Assembly (NCBI GenBank): GCA_025462865.1
Contig: JAOAPI010000069.1
Location: 1 to 50,722, forward strand
Length of the DNA stretch: 50,722 nucleotides
Source of the DNA: Candidatus Sulfotelmatobacter sp.
GTDB taxonomy: Bacteria; Acidobacteriota; Terriglobia; Terriglobales; Acidobacteriaceae
Direction: 5' to 3'
The position numbers and the translations under genes were made by a program. Below, piece after piece: positions 41,266-48,514 of this stretch; positions within the stretch are counted from its first letter, which is position 1, and each line of letters starts with the position of its first letter. The notes under the pieces are model-generated. The model was not told the DNA's origin. It did no database searches and saw only the letters and a program-made list of their open reading frames with translations.

Positions 41266-41671
41266 TCAGCAATCTCCTTCGATAAAGCACGATATAGTCG
41301 GCGGCCCAACGGAGCCAAAGCGGCATATCCGAGAACATTTGGAGCCCACGATTACATCTATGGCAAACAAGCGCTCTGAAGCTCTTCCTCTTCAGGTGTT
41401 CGCGAGCCAACGCGATAGCGTCGCGCTTGCTTAACCCACCGACTTGAATATCCACTTCGGGAACCTCGGCGAACCACGCGCCGTTGATCTTCTCTGTGAT
41501 TATTTTCATTTTCCGGACGGCGTGATCGTGATCGCAGTGTAGCCGTCTGGTCCTGGGCGGACGGCCGCAGATTTTGCACACGCCGCCCTGCTTTTCCAGT
41601 TGCTCGTCGTACTCCGCGAGCGAGATGCCATAGTGCTTGCGGTAGTATTTGTCTTGTTGTTCTTGTGTCAT
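41129..41671 (-). CDS. Endonuclease VII-like nuclease with inserted domain
   Basis: 180 residues. His-Me finger layout: YYRKHYGISLAEYDEQL, CKICGR (Cys32, Cys35), LHCDHDHA (Asp47-His50 catalytic region), then VCHRCNRGL (Cys103, Cys106, Asn107) and RWAADYIVLY. In T4 endonuclease VII-like proteins the second CxxCN normally follows the DHDH soon. Here residues 54-98 interpose MKIITEKINGAWFAEVPEV and GLSKRDAIALAREHL, the beta-beta-beta-alpha plan of HicB-like domains. The last 45 residues overlap the next gene in another frame. Its start lies 9 bases after a TATAAT box, so the mRNA is nearly leaderless. Confidence 0.7.
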   Translation of the reverse strand: MTQEQQDKYYRKHYGISLAEYDEQLEKQGGVCKICGRPPRTRRLHCDHDHAVRKMKIITEKINGAWFAEVPEVDIQVGGLSKRDAIALAREHLKRKSFRALVCHRCNRGLQMFSDMPLWLRWAADYIVLYRRRLLNVGNKSSSGEGHHLAKAARAADSGTEPSFSGLLPGQQVSELADHA

Positions 41672-41709
41672 CTATGTGTTATTATACCAGATTTGTTACG
41701 TTACGACAA
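41672..41709 (-). promoter_or_regulatory. Near-leaderless promoter 1
   Basis: On the minus strand: TTGTCG at 41709-41704, 17-nt spacer ending in extended TGG, TATAAT at 41686-41681, then exactly nine bases (AACACATAG) to the ATG at 41671. Expected transcription start is within about three bases of the ATG and no Shine-Dalgarno fits. It shares the core TAACAaATcTGgTATAaTA with the promoter at 48861. Confidence 0.65.
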
Positions 41710-41710
41710 A

Positions 41711-42040
41711 TCACTCACTGGAACGGCCCGAATGCCCGTCCGGATACGTCTTGACATCACTCTCAATGGGATCGACGGCATCCATCAGGTGGGAGTAGCC
41801 GATCTCTTCCCACACGAGGCGTCCGCTCTTTCCTTCGAGCCGGATAAATTGAACTTCCCATTTGCCGTCGTGTTTCTCGGCTTCCCAGTAGTCCATGGCG
41901 TATGCGTCGGCAAAGCGAGAAAGCTCTCCAGACGCGGCCTGCTGCTCTTCCGGAGTTTCCGGCTTGCGGTTGGCACTGCCGCGGGCCGGCCATAAGATGG
42001 CCAACAGCAGCGCCGTCCAGATTACGGATCGTGCTTTCAC
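41711..42040 (-). CDS. Small exported protein
   Basis: 109 residues from GTG 42040. A signal peptide is visible (basic start, VIWTALLLAILWP, cleavage near ARGSA-N at about residue 24). The mature part is acidic with DYWEAEKHDGKWEVQF. No lipobox Cys, so it is not a clear outer spanin. GTGA overlap with the preceding gene, which has an N-terminal anchor plus coiled coil; the pair recalls a spanin arrangement but lacks the lipoprotein. Confidence 0.55.
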   Translation of the reverse strand: MKARSVIWTALLLAILWPARGSANRKPETPEEQQAASGELSRFADAYAMDYWEAEKHDGKWEVQFIRLEGKSGRLVWEEIGYSHLMDAVDPIESDVKTYPDGHSGRSSE

Positions 42041-42354
42041 TGTACCGCGACCGCGTTTGCGCCGATGAAGACGCGCACGGCTTCGATTAGTTTTTGAGCC
42101 TGCTCGTTGCTCAACGTGGCGACTACCGGCCGGCTGAGCACGGCAGACAGAGTTTCTTTCTGGAAGGCGGCACTGGCGTCCGCGGCAGCAGCGTCTTCGC
42201 GATAGGTGGCGGACTCCTCTCGCGCGAGACGAAGCTGTTCGTAGGCGTACTCGTTATCCTGCTCCAGGGTGCGATATTTCGTCACGCCCCAGACCGCCAG
42301 GCCGCCTGCCGCGATGAAAAAGAGAACCGCGAAAACATCAAGCAGTTGCGGCAA
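42037..42354 (-). CDS. Single-TM coiled-coil protein
   Basis: 105 residues: an N-terminal membrane anchor (VFAVLFFIAAGGLAVWGV), a short basic turn, then a helical coiled region (YRTLEQDNEYAYEQLRLA, then REESATYREDAAAADAS). This is the layout of inner-membrane spanins, but also of many small envelope proteins. Overlaps its downstream partner by four bases and the upstream gene by 17. Confidence 0.55.
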   Translation of the reverse strand: MPQLLDVFAVLFFIAAGGLAVWGVTKYRTLEQDNEYAYEQLRLAREESATYREDAAAADASAAFQKETLSAVLSRPVVATLSNEQAQKLIEAVRVFIGANAVAVQ

Positions 42355-42727
42355 GGCCGGCCTCCGGTGTGGTTACGTTCGCGACGAGGGTCGCTCTGAT
42401 GAGTTCCGCGGCGGGGTCTAAGCGTGAGGGCCAGCGCCAGGTGCCCGTCTCGGTGCCTTCCTTTACGGAGGTGACCCAAAGTGAGTCGTTGCCGTCGAGG
42501 ACGGCTTGGCCGTTTATTCCTGGGATTCCGGGACCGAATTCATCCGGCCAGACGCGCACTACGGTCAGGGGAACAACATCGCCTTCGTTGTGGTAGTTGC
42601 CGATGTGCTGTTGCGCACCCCCGGCAAGCGAATGATTCTCGCCGGCAGCACGTCGCCCGTTGATTGCCTCGGCGTCGTATTTGCTAAGGACGTAGAGGAC
42701 CGTTCTTCCTACTGTGACTGTTGACAC
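42338..42727 (-). CDS. Small beta-rich protein with VVRVW and TGTWRWP motifs
   Basis: 129 residues from GTG 42727, chosen because AAAGGAGA lies nine bases upstream; the longer frame overlaps the FmdB gene. The pattern GRTVLYVLSKYDAE, PLTVVRVWPDEF, NGQAVLDGNDSLWVTSV and TGTWRWP is common in small phage proteins of unknown function, possibly a beta-barrel. It is not clearly a virion protein. Confidence 0.6.
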   Translation of the reverse strand: MSTVTVGRTVLYVLSKYDAEAINGRRAAGENHSLAGGAQQHIGNYHNEGDVVPLTVVRVWPDEFGPGIPGINGQAVLDGNDSLWVTSVKEGTETGTWRWPSRLDPAAELIRATLVANVTTPEAGLAATA

Positions 42728-42740
42728 TTCGTTTTCTCCT

Positions 42741-42920
42741 TTATTTGTTCCATGATCCGCCGCGACCCCACTGAAAAGGGGAAGGGGCGCTGAAGACGAC
42801 GCGCTTGGCGGTGGCTCCGCAGCTTGGACACTTCGGAGCTTTTTGCGTATCGTCCTTGACCAGCTTTTCAAACTTCTTACGGCACGCGAAATTTGAGCAC
42901 TTAAATTCATAAATCGGCAC
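42741..42920 (-). CDS. FmdB-type zinc-ribbon protein
   Basis: 59 residues from GTG 42920, directly preceded by GGAGGACGAT. MPIYEFKCSN and FACRKKFEKL, then KCPSCGATAKRVV and SPFQWGRGGSWNK follow the FmdB-family zinc ribbon (MPIYEY.C..C...FE.L...CP.CG). The first knuckle is C-x4-C rather than C-x2-C. This gene is easily missed because its start is GTG and it is short. Role: probable small regulatory zinc protein. Confidence 0.75.
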   Translation of the reverse strand: MPIYEFKCSNFACRKKFEKLVKDDTQKAPKCPSCGATAKRVVFSAPSPFQWGRGGSWNK

Positions 42921-42932
42921 ATCGTCCTCCGA

Positions 42933-43361
42933 TCAGAGAAAGTAAGTTGTACTGCCTATCTGCGCGCAACGGCCATGTTCGTCGGGCTTCTGCAAAATGT
43001 TCCGGTCAAACCAGCCGCCCTTCTCAAACTTCGGGCTCGACAGATCGGCGTAGTACAAACCGCCGCCTGTCAGCTTGTCCTCGGCGACTCCTGAGAAGAT
43101 CGAATCTACCCAATCGAGAACTTTGGCGAACTTCGGCTCGCGCGGGTCGCCGTAGTAGACCGTGCGCGCATCGCCAAGTATGGTCATGCTGCTGAATTGG
43201 CCGTGCGTGGTGATCGCCTTAAACCAATCCCCGCCATACCAGGTTTGGGCGCGCCGGCGAAGCAGAAAGAGCACGCCCAGCATTCCATTGGCACCGTTGC
43301 GCTCCTCTTCACGGACAGCGGTCTCGCAAGCAAGACCTTTGATGTAATCGTCAATCTTCAA
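42933..43361 (-). CDS. SleB-like cell-wall hydrolase
   Basis: 142 residues from TTG 43361 (TTGA overlap with the previous stop, GAGGG upstream). ACETAVREEERNGANGMLGV and THGQFSSMTILGD match the hydrolase_2/SleB fold, in which a Glu of the E..GE-like region is catalytic, and LTGGGLYYADLS, then RNILQKPDEHG, IGSTTYFL form the C-terminal groove. It cuts peptidoglycan, so it is a candidate endolysin. No signal peptide, so it would need a holin. Placed in the early block rather than with late lysis genes. Confidence 0.7.
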   Translation of the reverse strand: MKIDDYIKGLACETAVREEERNGANGMLGVLFLLRRRAQTWYGGDWFKAITTHGQFSSMTILGDARTVYYGDPREPKFAKVLDWVDSIFSGVAEDKLTGGGLYYADLSSPKFEKGGWFDRNILQKPDEHGRCAQIGSTTYFL

Positions 43362-43624
43362 AGTGCGGCCCTCACTTCTGAAATCCAGGCGCGATCTATC
43401 CAGGGCCAGTATTTTTCCGGATTGGTGAAATAAATTTGCCTGAAGTTTTTCGTACGCGCGATAGCAGCCTTAGCGACGCGACGCGTGGGAAAAAGAGTTG
43501 CTCCTCTGCCAAACCATAGGGTTGTGCCCTTCACCTCGGGCACATCTTTCCTTCGGTCGGCCTCGTGAAAAATCCCCTCGGTGGCGTGAACGAAGTAGCC
43601 GATAATTTTGCCGCGCCTTCTCAT
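43358..43624 (-). CDS. Small hypothetical protein
   Basis: 88 residues, start ATG 43624 overlapping the upstream stop as ATGA. Basic N-terminus (MRRRGKIIGYF) and aromatic end (YWPWIDRAWISEVRA). No motif recognised; co-translated with the hydrolase. Confidence 0.55.
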   Translation of the reverse strand: MRRRGKIIGYFVHATEGIFHEADRRKDVPEVKGTTLWFGRGATLFPTRRVAKAAIARTKNFRQIYFTNPEKYWPWIDRAWISEVRAAL

Positions 43625-44097
43625 GCTCCCTCCGATAAGGACGGAGCCGGAAGTTCTACCGTCTCGTCTCGGCTGGTGGCGGGCGCTTGGGGCTCGGGCT
43701 CCACGGGCTTGCGGAAGGCAATCACCTTGCGCTCGTCGTCGGTTGGCTGCTCTTGCTGCGTGTCTACGGTCTCAGGCGCAGGCGCGTTTGCTCTGGCCGC
43801 AGTTCTGGCCGCGGCAATAGCGGACTGGCGCTTCTCGATCTCTTCGCGCAACTGGCGCGGGCTCTTAGCCGGCACGTAGTCGCGCTCGAAAGAAAGCACG
43901 CAAGCGCGCGAGCAGAACGTGAAAGTCTTCTGCACGGGCTGTCCGGATTCCGGATCGTTCACCCACACCTGAAGCACCTGAAGCTGGAAAAACTTATCGT
44001 CCAGTTTGGCGTTGGGCTTGGCGAGGTCTTCCTGATTCCATTCCACGTGCGAAGTGCAGTCTTTGGCGTCACAGCGCACGATATTGTTCAGTCCCAT
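43621..44097 (-). CDS. Zinc-finger protein with disordered tail
   Basis: 158 residues; AGGAGAAAATAACAG precedes the ATG. Four Cys (VRCDAKDC at 9/14 and FCSRACVLSFERD at 62/66) form a zinc site, as in DksA/TraR-like or FCS-type fingers. The tail (residues 80-158) is Ala/Pro/Glu-rich. Next to the sigma-like gene, so a transcription role is possible but not shown. Confidence 0.55.
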   Translation of the reverse strand: MGLNNIVRCDAKDCTSHVEWNQEDLAKPNAKLDDKFFQLQVLQVWVNDPESGQPVQKTFTFCSRACVLSFERDYVPAKSPRQLREEIEKRQSAIAAARTAARANAPAPETVDTQQEQPTDDERKVIAFRKPVEPEPQAPATSRDETVELPAPSLSEGA

Positions 44098-44110
44098 CTG
44101 TTATTTTCTC

Positions 44111-44671
44111 CTAATCTATCCGTAAGGATTGGCGCAGTAAAGCAAGCGCGCGAGCCTTGGTCCGCAGAACCCAGCGAGTATTTCGGCCACGGCCTGCGGC
44201 GATTTCCTCGATGGTTTCTTTTTCCTGATCGATCCCAAAAAACTTCATGAGAATCCGGCGCTCCAAAACAGGCAGCTTGTACAGCGCTTCGCGAGCTACG
44301 CCGGAATCAAGCGACTGCTCCAGATCAAATTCGTGCGGCTGGCGCGAAATGCGATGGGCCACGGCCGGATCGGAGATGGATACAAATTCCACGCGTCGTT
44401 TCTCCTCTTTGCTGGTGTCTTTGCCGGGTCCGCCTACGCGCCCGGCATTGAAGACCTTGCGCCGCCGTTTCACGCTGCCGTATTCGCGTTCCAGAAAATC
44501 CCGTACCGCGGTGCGCGCCACGCGGTAAGCCGTAGCCGAATCCCTTACGTTCGCGCCGGCCTTCAGAAGCGCCAGGTAACATTCCTGCTCGGCGTCTTCC
44601 TTGGCCTCCTGCGGGCGTTCGCGCATGTAGCGCAGAACCGCGCGCTTAACTTCCTTCGAGTAATCCTCCAC
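44111..44671 (-). CDS. Sigma-70-like RNA polymerase sigma factor
   Basis: 186 residues from GTG 44671 (GGAAAGG leader); TTG 44707 would add 12. A region 2-like helix (AKEDAEQECYLALLKAG), a basic stretch (KRRRKVFNAGRVGG) and a region 4-like end (ALYKLPVLERRILMKFFG, then ETIEEIAAGRGRN and WVLRTKARALALLRQSL), the helix-turn-helix that reads the -35 box. It would redirect host RNA polymerase to phage promoters. Region 2 is short and the -10 recognition part is not evident, so it may act as a partial sigma or anti-host switch. Overlaps the upstream gene by 26 nt. Confidence 0.7.
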   Translation of the reverse strand: MEDYSKEVKRAVLRYMRERPQEAKEDAEQECYLALLKAGANVRDSATAYRVARTAVRDFLEREYGSVKRRRKVFNAGRVGGPGKDTSKEEKRRVEFVSISDPAVAHRISRQPHEFDLEQSLDSGVAREALYKLPVLERRILMKFFGIDQEKETIEEIAAGRGRNTRWVLRTKARALALLRQSLRID

Positions 44672-44918
44672 CTTGGGCCTTTCCAAAATGTTCTTTGTAA
44701 GCAGCAATTACATCGTAAATTTCCAGTGGCGCACGCACCTGGCTGCCAAACGGGTATCTGTGATAACGCCGATACCACTCGTCAACATCAAAAGCTGTGT
44801 CTTGCAACAGCTTCGGTAGCGGAGGCTTAGGACAGTTTCCACTGTATCCATGAAATTTGAACATCTCCTCGCCTTCCGGCATCGGCTCACCGCAAAGCCG
44901 GCATTTAGCTCGTTCCAT
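44646..44918 (-). CDS. Small zinc-binding protein
   Basis: 90 residues; GGAGAG upstream of ATG 44918. Cys ligands in AKCRLCGEPM and HGYSGNCPKPP give a CxxC...H...C site; the rest is helical with an aromatic cluster (EWYRRYHRYPFG). Function unknown. Its end overlaps the sigma-like gene. Confidence 0.55.
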   Translation of the reverse strand: MERAKCRLCGEPMPEGEEMFKFHGYSGNCPKPPLPKLLQDTAFDVDEWYRRYHRYPFGSQVRAPLEIYDVIAAYKEHFGKAQGGGLLEGS

Positions 44919-44923
44919 ATCGT

Positions 44924-45274
44924 TTACTCTCCAAATCGAGGAAGTCTGTTTCCGTGTACGGAATCCAGACGGCCTTCGTGGCAGGCGTAACAGAGAGCCT
45001 GCCCATTTTCCACGCTAACCTCACCGCCTTTGCTCCTGGGAATACGTTCATTCATATGCAGAGTCCCCCAAGTAAGCCGCTTGCCACAGTTTTCGCATTC
45101 GCCGTTGGCGCGTTCGTAGACCTGGCGGCGGATGGCTTCGGTCGCGTCTTTGCGCGGATACTCACGGATTCTGTCCTCTTCTGCTGCTTGCGATTTCGCC
45201 GCAGCACCTTGGCTACGGAAAATACGGGCAATCTTGCCTCCCTGTAACTCAACCCAGACGCGATTGCGGCTCAC
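44924..45274 (-). CDS. HNH endonuclease
   Basis: 116 residues from GTG 45274 (GTGA overlap). The HNH core is CENCGKRLTWGTLHMNERIP, then GGEVSVENGQALCYACHEG: CxxC, a His in TLHMNE (catalytic), Asn in SVENGQ, and CxxCH, in the usual order. An N-terminal helical arm (RRQVYERANGE) precedes it. May be a homing-type nuclease or help packaging; it sits within an operon rather than in an intron. Confidence 0.8.
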   Translation of the reverse strand: MSRNRVWVELQGGKIARIFRSQGAAAKSQAAEEDRIREYPRKDATEAIRRQVYERANGECENCGKRLTWGTLHMNERIPRSKGGEVSVENGQALCYACHEGRLDSVHGNRLPRFGE

Positions 45275-45474
45275 AAAGAGCTGCCCGCACGCGCTTTCGC
45301 ATACTTCCTTTGAAAAGAGTCGATAAAATATCCAGGTCTGTCCCCAATGGTGAGTGCGTCCATTTCCTCACTAGTTTGTGCTTTGTACGCCTCATACGCT
45401 GCGCGCATTTCTGGGTCGTTCTCCAACATTTCGTTGAACCGTTTTCGCTCTTCCTTGTTCAAATAAATCCCCAA
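45271..45474 (-). CDS. Small helical acidic protein
   Basis: 67 residues from TTG 45474 with a strong AAGGAGAAGGG leader. Amphipathic charged helices (NKEERKRFNEMLEND, AYEAYKAQTSEEMDAL). No motif. Start codon and overlap fit the operon pattern. Confidence 0.55.
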   Translation of the reverse strand: MGIYLNKEERKRFNEMLENDPEMRAAYEAYKAQTSEEMDALTIGDRPGYFIDSFQRKYAKARAGSSL

Positions 45475-45475
45475 C

Positions 45476-46192
45476 TCACCCTTCTCCTTGCATCACGATT
45501 TGTTCGTACGTCGCAAGATATTCGCGAGCCATCCGTTGAACACACTCCTTAAGTTGCGCCCAATCCGGTTGCGACTTCGGAATCACTGGATCGGTTCGCC
45601 TGGCGATGTCAAACGCGTGCTCGATCTCCTTCTTCTCGTCCGGCGTCACGTAAAAGCCGCCCAGTTTCCAATAGCGCATCTTCTTCGCCGGCTTGACGTG
45701 CTGCTCCTCGAATACGGTCGCTTCCAGTTCCTCGATTCCGACCTCGGGATCGACGGCCTTGGCGATCATGGCCTCGGAAGGTCGCCGGCCAGTTTGCGCG
45801 ACCGCCTCTTTCAGCACCGTGGCCTTGCTGATTCCCATGGCCTGAAGCTGCTCGGCGCTTACGAACGGCAGCAGCTTTTCCGCGACGCCCACGGCGTGGT
45901 ATAGCTGCGTGCGCCCCTTGTGAACCCGGCCGTGGAGCGACTGGATGTAGGCGCTGAATGACTTAAACTTTTGTCCTTCGTCGTCGGCCCACAAAAGCCA
46001 GAACTGTTTCGAGCGCACGCGCAGAAGGAGTTCGCCAAGTCGCACCCAGTTATGAGCGAGATCGTGTTCGTTGCGCGCGATCTCGGACAGCGTTACGTCG
46101 ATCTCTTTCGAAGTGACTCGCGCAAGCTGCTCATCGCCGTCATTCCACCGCAAGACTTCGATCTGTGCCGGCGCAACAAGCTCCTCAGTCAT
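45476..46192 (-). CDS. Hypothetical regulator-like protein
   Basis: 238 residues from ATG 46192, which overlaps the upstream stop by eight bases; the longer frame would overlap more. Helical; the middle (SFSAYIQSLHGRVHKGRT, then QLYHAVGVAEKLLPF, GISKATVLKEAV) resembles helix-turn-helix-bearing plasmid or phage regulators. No catalytic motif. A DNA-binding role is plausible only. Confidence 0.45.
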   Translation of the reverse strand: MTEELVAPAQIEVLRWNDGDEQLARVTSKEIDVTLSEIARNEHDLAHNWVRLGELLLRVRSKQFWLLWADDEGQKFKSFSAYIQSLHGRVHKGRTQLYHAVGVAEKLLPFVSAEQLQAMGISKATVLKEAVAQTGRRPSEAMIAKAVDPEVGIEELEATVFEEQHVKPAKKMRYWKLGGFYVTPDEKKEIEHAFDIARRTDPVIPKSQPDWAQLKECVQRMAREYLATYEQIVMQGEG

Positions 46193-46352
46193 CCGCGACC
46201 GCAATCAGTTCGACGCTTTCGACACTCTCGCGGTGCTCTAATTTCTTTTTGGCCTTAGACACCGCTTCCTCAAAATTACGAGCGGCCACCTGTGTGCTTG
46301 TATAGTTCAGGCCATGATCGGCGTGCTCGATATTCACTTTATAGATGCGCAT
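46185..46352 (-). CDS. Short protein, 55 residues
   Basis: ATG 46352, AAGGTGG eight bases upstream. MRIYKVNIEHADHG, then VAARNFEEAVSKAKKKLE and VESVELIAVADD: a beta strand, a helix, then a beta strand, like a small ferredoxin-like or ribbon fold. Its TGA overlaps the next start as ATGACTGA. Missed by longer ORF criteria; real by fit to the operon. Confidence 0.6.
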   Translation of the reverse strand: MRIYKVNIEHADHGLNYTSTQVAARNFEEAVSKAKKKLEHRESVESVELIAVADD

Positions 46353-46356
46353 TCCT

Positions 46357-47445
46357 TCACCACCTTATGGGTGCGACCAGCATTTGCAGATTTCCGGACT
46401 TGAACAGCACCGGTTCGGAATCGCTATTGCCGGCGATCCGCACGGGTCCGGTAGCGTGCTGGAAAAAGTCGGTCAGGAACCGATGGTCGAGTGCGACCTT
46501 GAATTCAAGAGGCTCGTCAAATACCGGGTCCGGTATCACCGTATCGGACGGCACAGACTCTTCTGCCCGGCCGTCGCCGGCGGTTTTGAACAGGACCGAG
46601 CCTTCGCCGAAGTGCAACTCCACGCGCTTGTCGTCATCGAGGCAGGTGCCGACGTGGCGGAGAGCGTCCAGCGCTTCCTTGGCCTCGTGGATTTTGATTT
46701 CGGCTTTGATCGCGGCCGGGATGTATTTACGGTGGTCGGGGAATTTCTCGACCAGCTTTTTGGCCGCGATCCTCGCGCCGGCGTCGCCGGTGGAAAAGTA
46801 AATCGTGGTCTCGTCTTCGGCGATAGAGATACGCTCTCCGTCCAGTTCCCGGACAGCGCGAGCCGCGCGCGTGGGGATCAGTACGTCCAGGCCGATGATC
46901 GCTTCTGCCGGTCTGGCGCTCAGGGCAAGCCGGTGCCCATCGGTGCCGGAGGCATATAGGTTTTCGTCTTTGGAGGAGACCTTTACCGCGGCGTAGGCAT
47001 TGTTATGTGTGTCGGCAGCCTCCAGCGGAAAAGCCAGCAGGCTCTGGAAATCCTTAAGCGGGAAACTGTGGCCTACGCCTTCGATCTTTTCCATCCGTAC
47101 TTGTGCCGTTGCTGGATCGAAGACAGGGAGTTCAAATTTCGATCTGCCGGCTTTCAGCCGCAGGAGCTTTTCCGTGGGCGTGCTCAATTCGACCGCCCCC
47201 GAGAGTGCCGAGACAACCGCGGCCAGCTTCTTGGCATTCACGAAGACCTGCCCGGCCGTATCCGGTTTGGTGTACCGCAGCGCGCCGGAGAGAACCTTGA
47301 TGCTCAGTTCGGCGTCGCGGGAGTAAGCCGCACCTTCCTGGGTATCAATCAGGACGGTGCCGAAATCAGCGGAGCCTTTCAGGGCGACCGGCGCAAGCGT
47401 CTTCAGGATCGAGCGCAGGTCCGCGGCATTGATCGACTGGAGCAT
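46357..47445 (-). CDS. DNA polymerase III beta sliding clamp
   Basis: 362 residues, close to the bacterial DnaN length (about 366). Three-domain clamp plan; diagnostic SGTDGHRLALSARPAE in the middle domain and a final PVLFKSGNLQMLVAPIRW strand that matches the C-terminal end of DnaN proteins. Encircles DNA and holds the polymerase. The polymerase is not in the window. Starts right after the upstream stop (TAAATG). Confidence 0.85.
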   Translation of the reverse strand: MLQSINAADLRSILKTLAPVALKGSADFGTVLIDTQEGAAYSRDAELSIKVLSGALRYTKPDTAGQVFVNAKKLAAVVSALSGAVELSTPTEKLLRLKAGRSKFELPVFDPATAQVRMEKIEGVGHSFPLKDFQSLLAFPLEAADTHNNAYAAVKVSSKDENLYASGTDGHRLALSARPAEAIIGLDVLIPTRAARAVRELDGERISIAEDETTIYFSTGDAGARIAAKKLVEKFPDHRKYIPAAIKAEIKIHEAKEALDALRHVGTCLDDDKRVELHFGEGSVLFKTAGDGRAEESVPSDTVIPDPVFDEPLEFKVALDHRFLTDFFQHATGPVRIAGNSDSEPVLFKSGNLQMLVAPIRW

Positions 47446-47802
47446 TTAATCCTTCCTGAAATAAACAACTATGGTGACGTTTTCGTCTTCGCTGAAGTTC
47501 TTGCCGTAAGCGAAGCGCATACTTTCAAGCAATCCGGAATACTTACGAGAACGCTCTTCGTGTTCGTGCTCCAAAAGCCTAGCCGGAACGTCTCGGAACG
47601 AACCGTTCCAAATTTCTATAACTTCTCCGTGGCCTTGAATGTCCTCTGGTGAGCACGTATGCGTGTCGGTCTGGCGCTGCGCGCAGACACAGAGTGCCAG
47701 TGTTTGGCCGAAGCTGTCTGCCCACTTATTGCCTCTACGCACGGTCGTGCCTACCCGCTGAACAGGACATTCCAAGGCATGTAGCATGTGCAGCACGCGC
47801 AT
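47446..47802 (-). CDS. ASCH-like small protein
   Basis: 118 residues. RVGTTVRRGNKWADSFGQ, then IQGHGEVIEIWNGSFRDVPA, LLEHEHEERSRKYSGLLESM and ENVTIVVYFRKD follow the small beta-barrel pattern of ASCH-like phage proteins, which bind RNA or nucleotides. Two Cys occur near the start. Function inferred from the fold only. Confidence 0.5.
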   Translation of the reverse strand: MRVLHMLHALECPVQRVGTTVRRGNKWADSFGQTLALCVCAQRQTDTHTCSPEDIQGHGEVIEIWNGSFRDVPARLLEHEHEERSRKYSGLLESMRFAYGKNFSEDENVTIVVYFRKD

Positions 47803-47807
47803 GGTTT

Positions 47808-48278
47808 TTATTGATCCTTTTTGCAGCTATCGAGATTCTTGGCTACTTTGAGTGAGCACAGCAGATCGTGCGCGGCAGCGCGGTCTCCGATAGCGTCGAA
47901 AGATTTGGCCGCCTGGCGGATATCGCATTCGGTGTCTTTTCTGGACAGAGACAGAACCAAGCCACCGAATGGAAAGGAACCTCCCGCGCTTCCACCGACG
48001 CGACACGTCGCGGTGCTGCCGGCGTCGGGCGCGAAAACAAAGGGCGCTTGGTGTGGCGTTTTGGCGTACACGTCGAAAACGTTGCCGTTATTGTTCCCAT
48101 CGTTCTGTGCCGTATTGGCGACATTCCCGGTGGACGACGTAGCCGAGGTGGACGCTGTGGATGAAACCGGCGTCGGCGGCGCTTTAATCAGTTTACTGTC
48201 ATCGTCGCCAGCGCGAACGCTTCCGCACAAGAGCACCGAGAACATCAAAACAGTTACCAAGGAAATCAGCTTCTTCAT
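47808..48278 (-). CDS. Secreted small protein
   Basis: 156 residues from ATG 48278 (GGAGGAAAAAGAAGAC leader). A classical signal peptide (KKLISLVTVLMFSVLLCG, cleavage near VRA-GD). The mature N-part is Ser/Thr/Asn-rich; the C-part has CRVGGSAGGSFPFGG and four Cys that could form disulfides (CDIRQAAKSF, LLCSLKVAKNLDSC). An exported phage protein in the early operon could act on the envelope or on competitors; unknown family. Confidence 0.6.
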   Translation of the reverse strand: MKKLISLVTVLMFSVLLCGSVRAGDDDSKLIKAPPTPVSSTASTSATSSTGNVANTAQNDGNNNGNVFDVYAKTPHQAPFVFAPDAGSTATCRVGGSAGGSFPFGGLVLSLSRKDTECDIRQAAKSFDAIGDRAAAHDLLCSLKVAKNLDSCKKDQ

Positions 48279-48319
48279 GTCTTCTTTTTCCTCCAGATCG
48301 TGTCGATTATTGCTTCGGA

Positions 48320-48514
48320 TTATTCCAACCACATCTCCCACGTCATGCCCTCAAGTCTCTCGCCGCAAAGAGCTAATCCTTTCCACAGCCATAGGGCTAG
48401 TTTTGTGGCTTTGTCCAGCTTCTGCTTTTTCAGCCACGTTTTGAAGACGGCCCAATCGTCCCCAAAATCAGGTAGTTTCTTAATATCGAATTTCTTTTTA
48501 GTCGATTGGTGCAA
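48320..48514 (-). CDS. Small basic Trp-rich protein
   Basis: 64 residues from TTG 48514 (GGGGAGA upstream), overlapping the previous gene by 17 bases. Lys-rich start and aromatic helices (WAVFKTWLKKQKLDK, LALWLWKGLALC). No motif recognised. Confidence 0.45.
   Translation of the reverse strand: MHQSTKKKFDIKKLPDFGDDWAVFKTWLKKQKLDKATKLALWLWKGLALCGERLEGMTWEMWLE

Noticed and set aside
41510..41671. Stand-alone HicAB toxin-antitoxin system
   Set aside because: The HicB-like pattern lies inside the nuclease ORF with no HicA-like partner nearby.
41711..42354. Classical Rz/Rz1 spanin pair
   Set aside because: The two overlapping genes have an anchor plus coiled coil and a signal peptide, but the second lacks a lipobox Cys, so the pair is noted only as a possibility.
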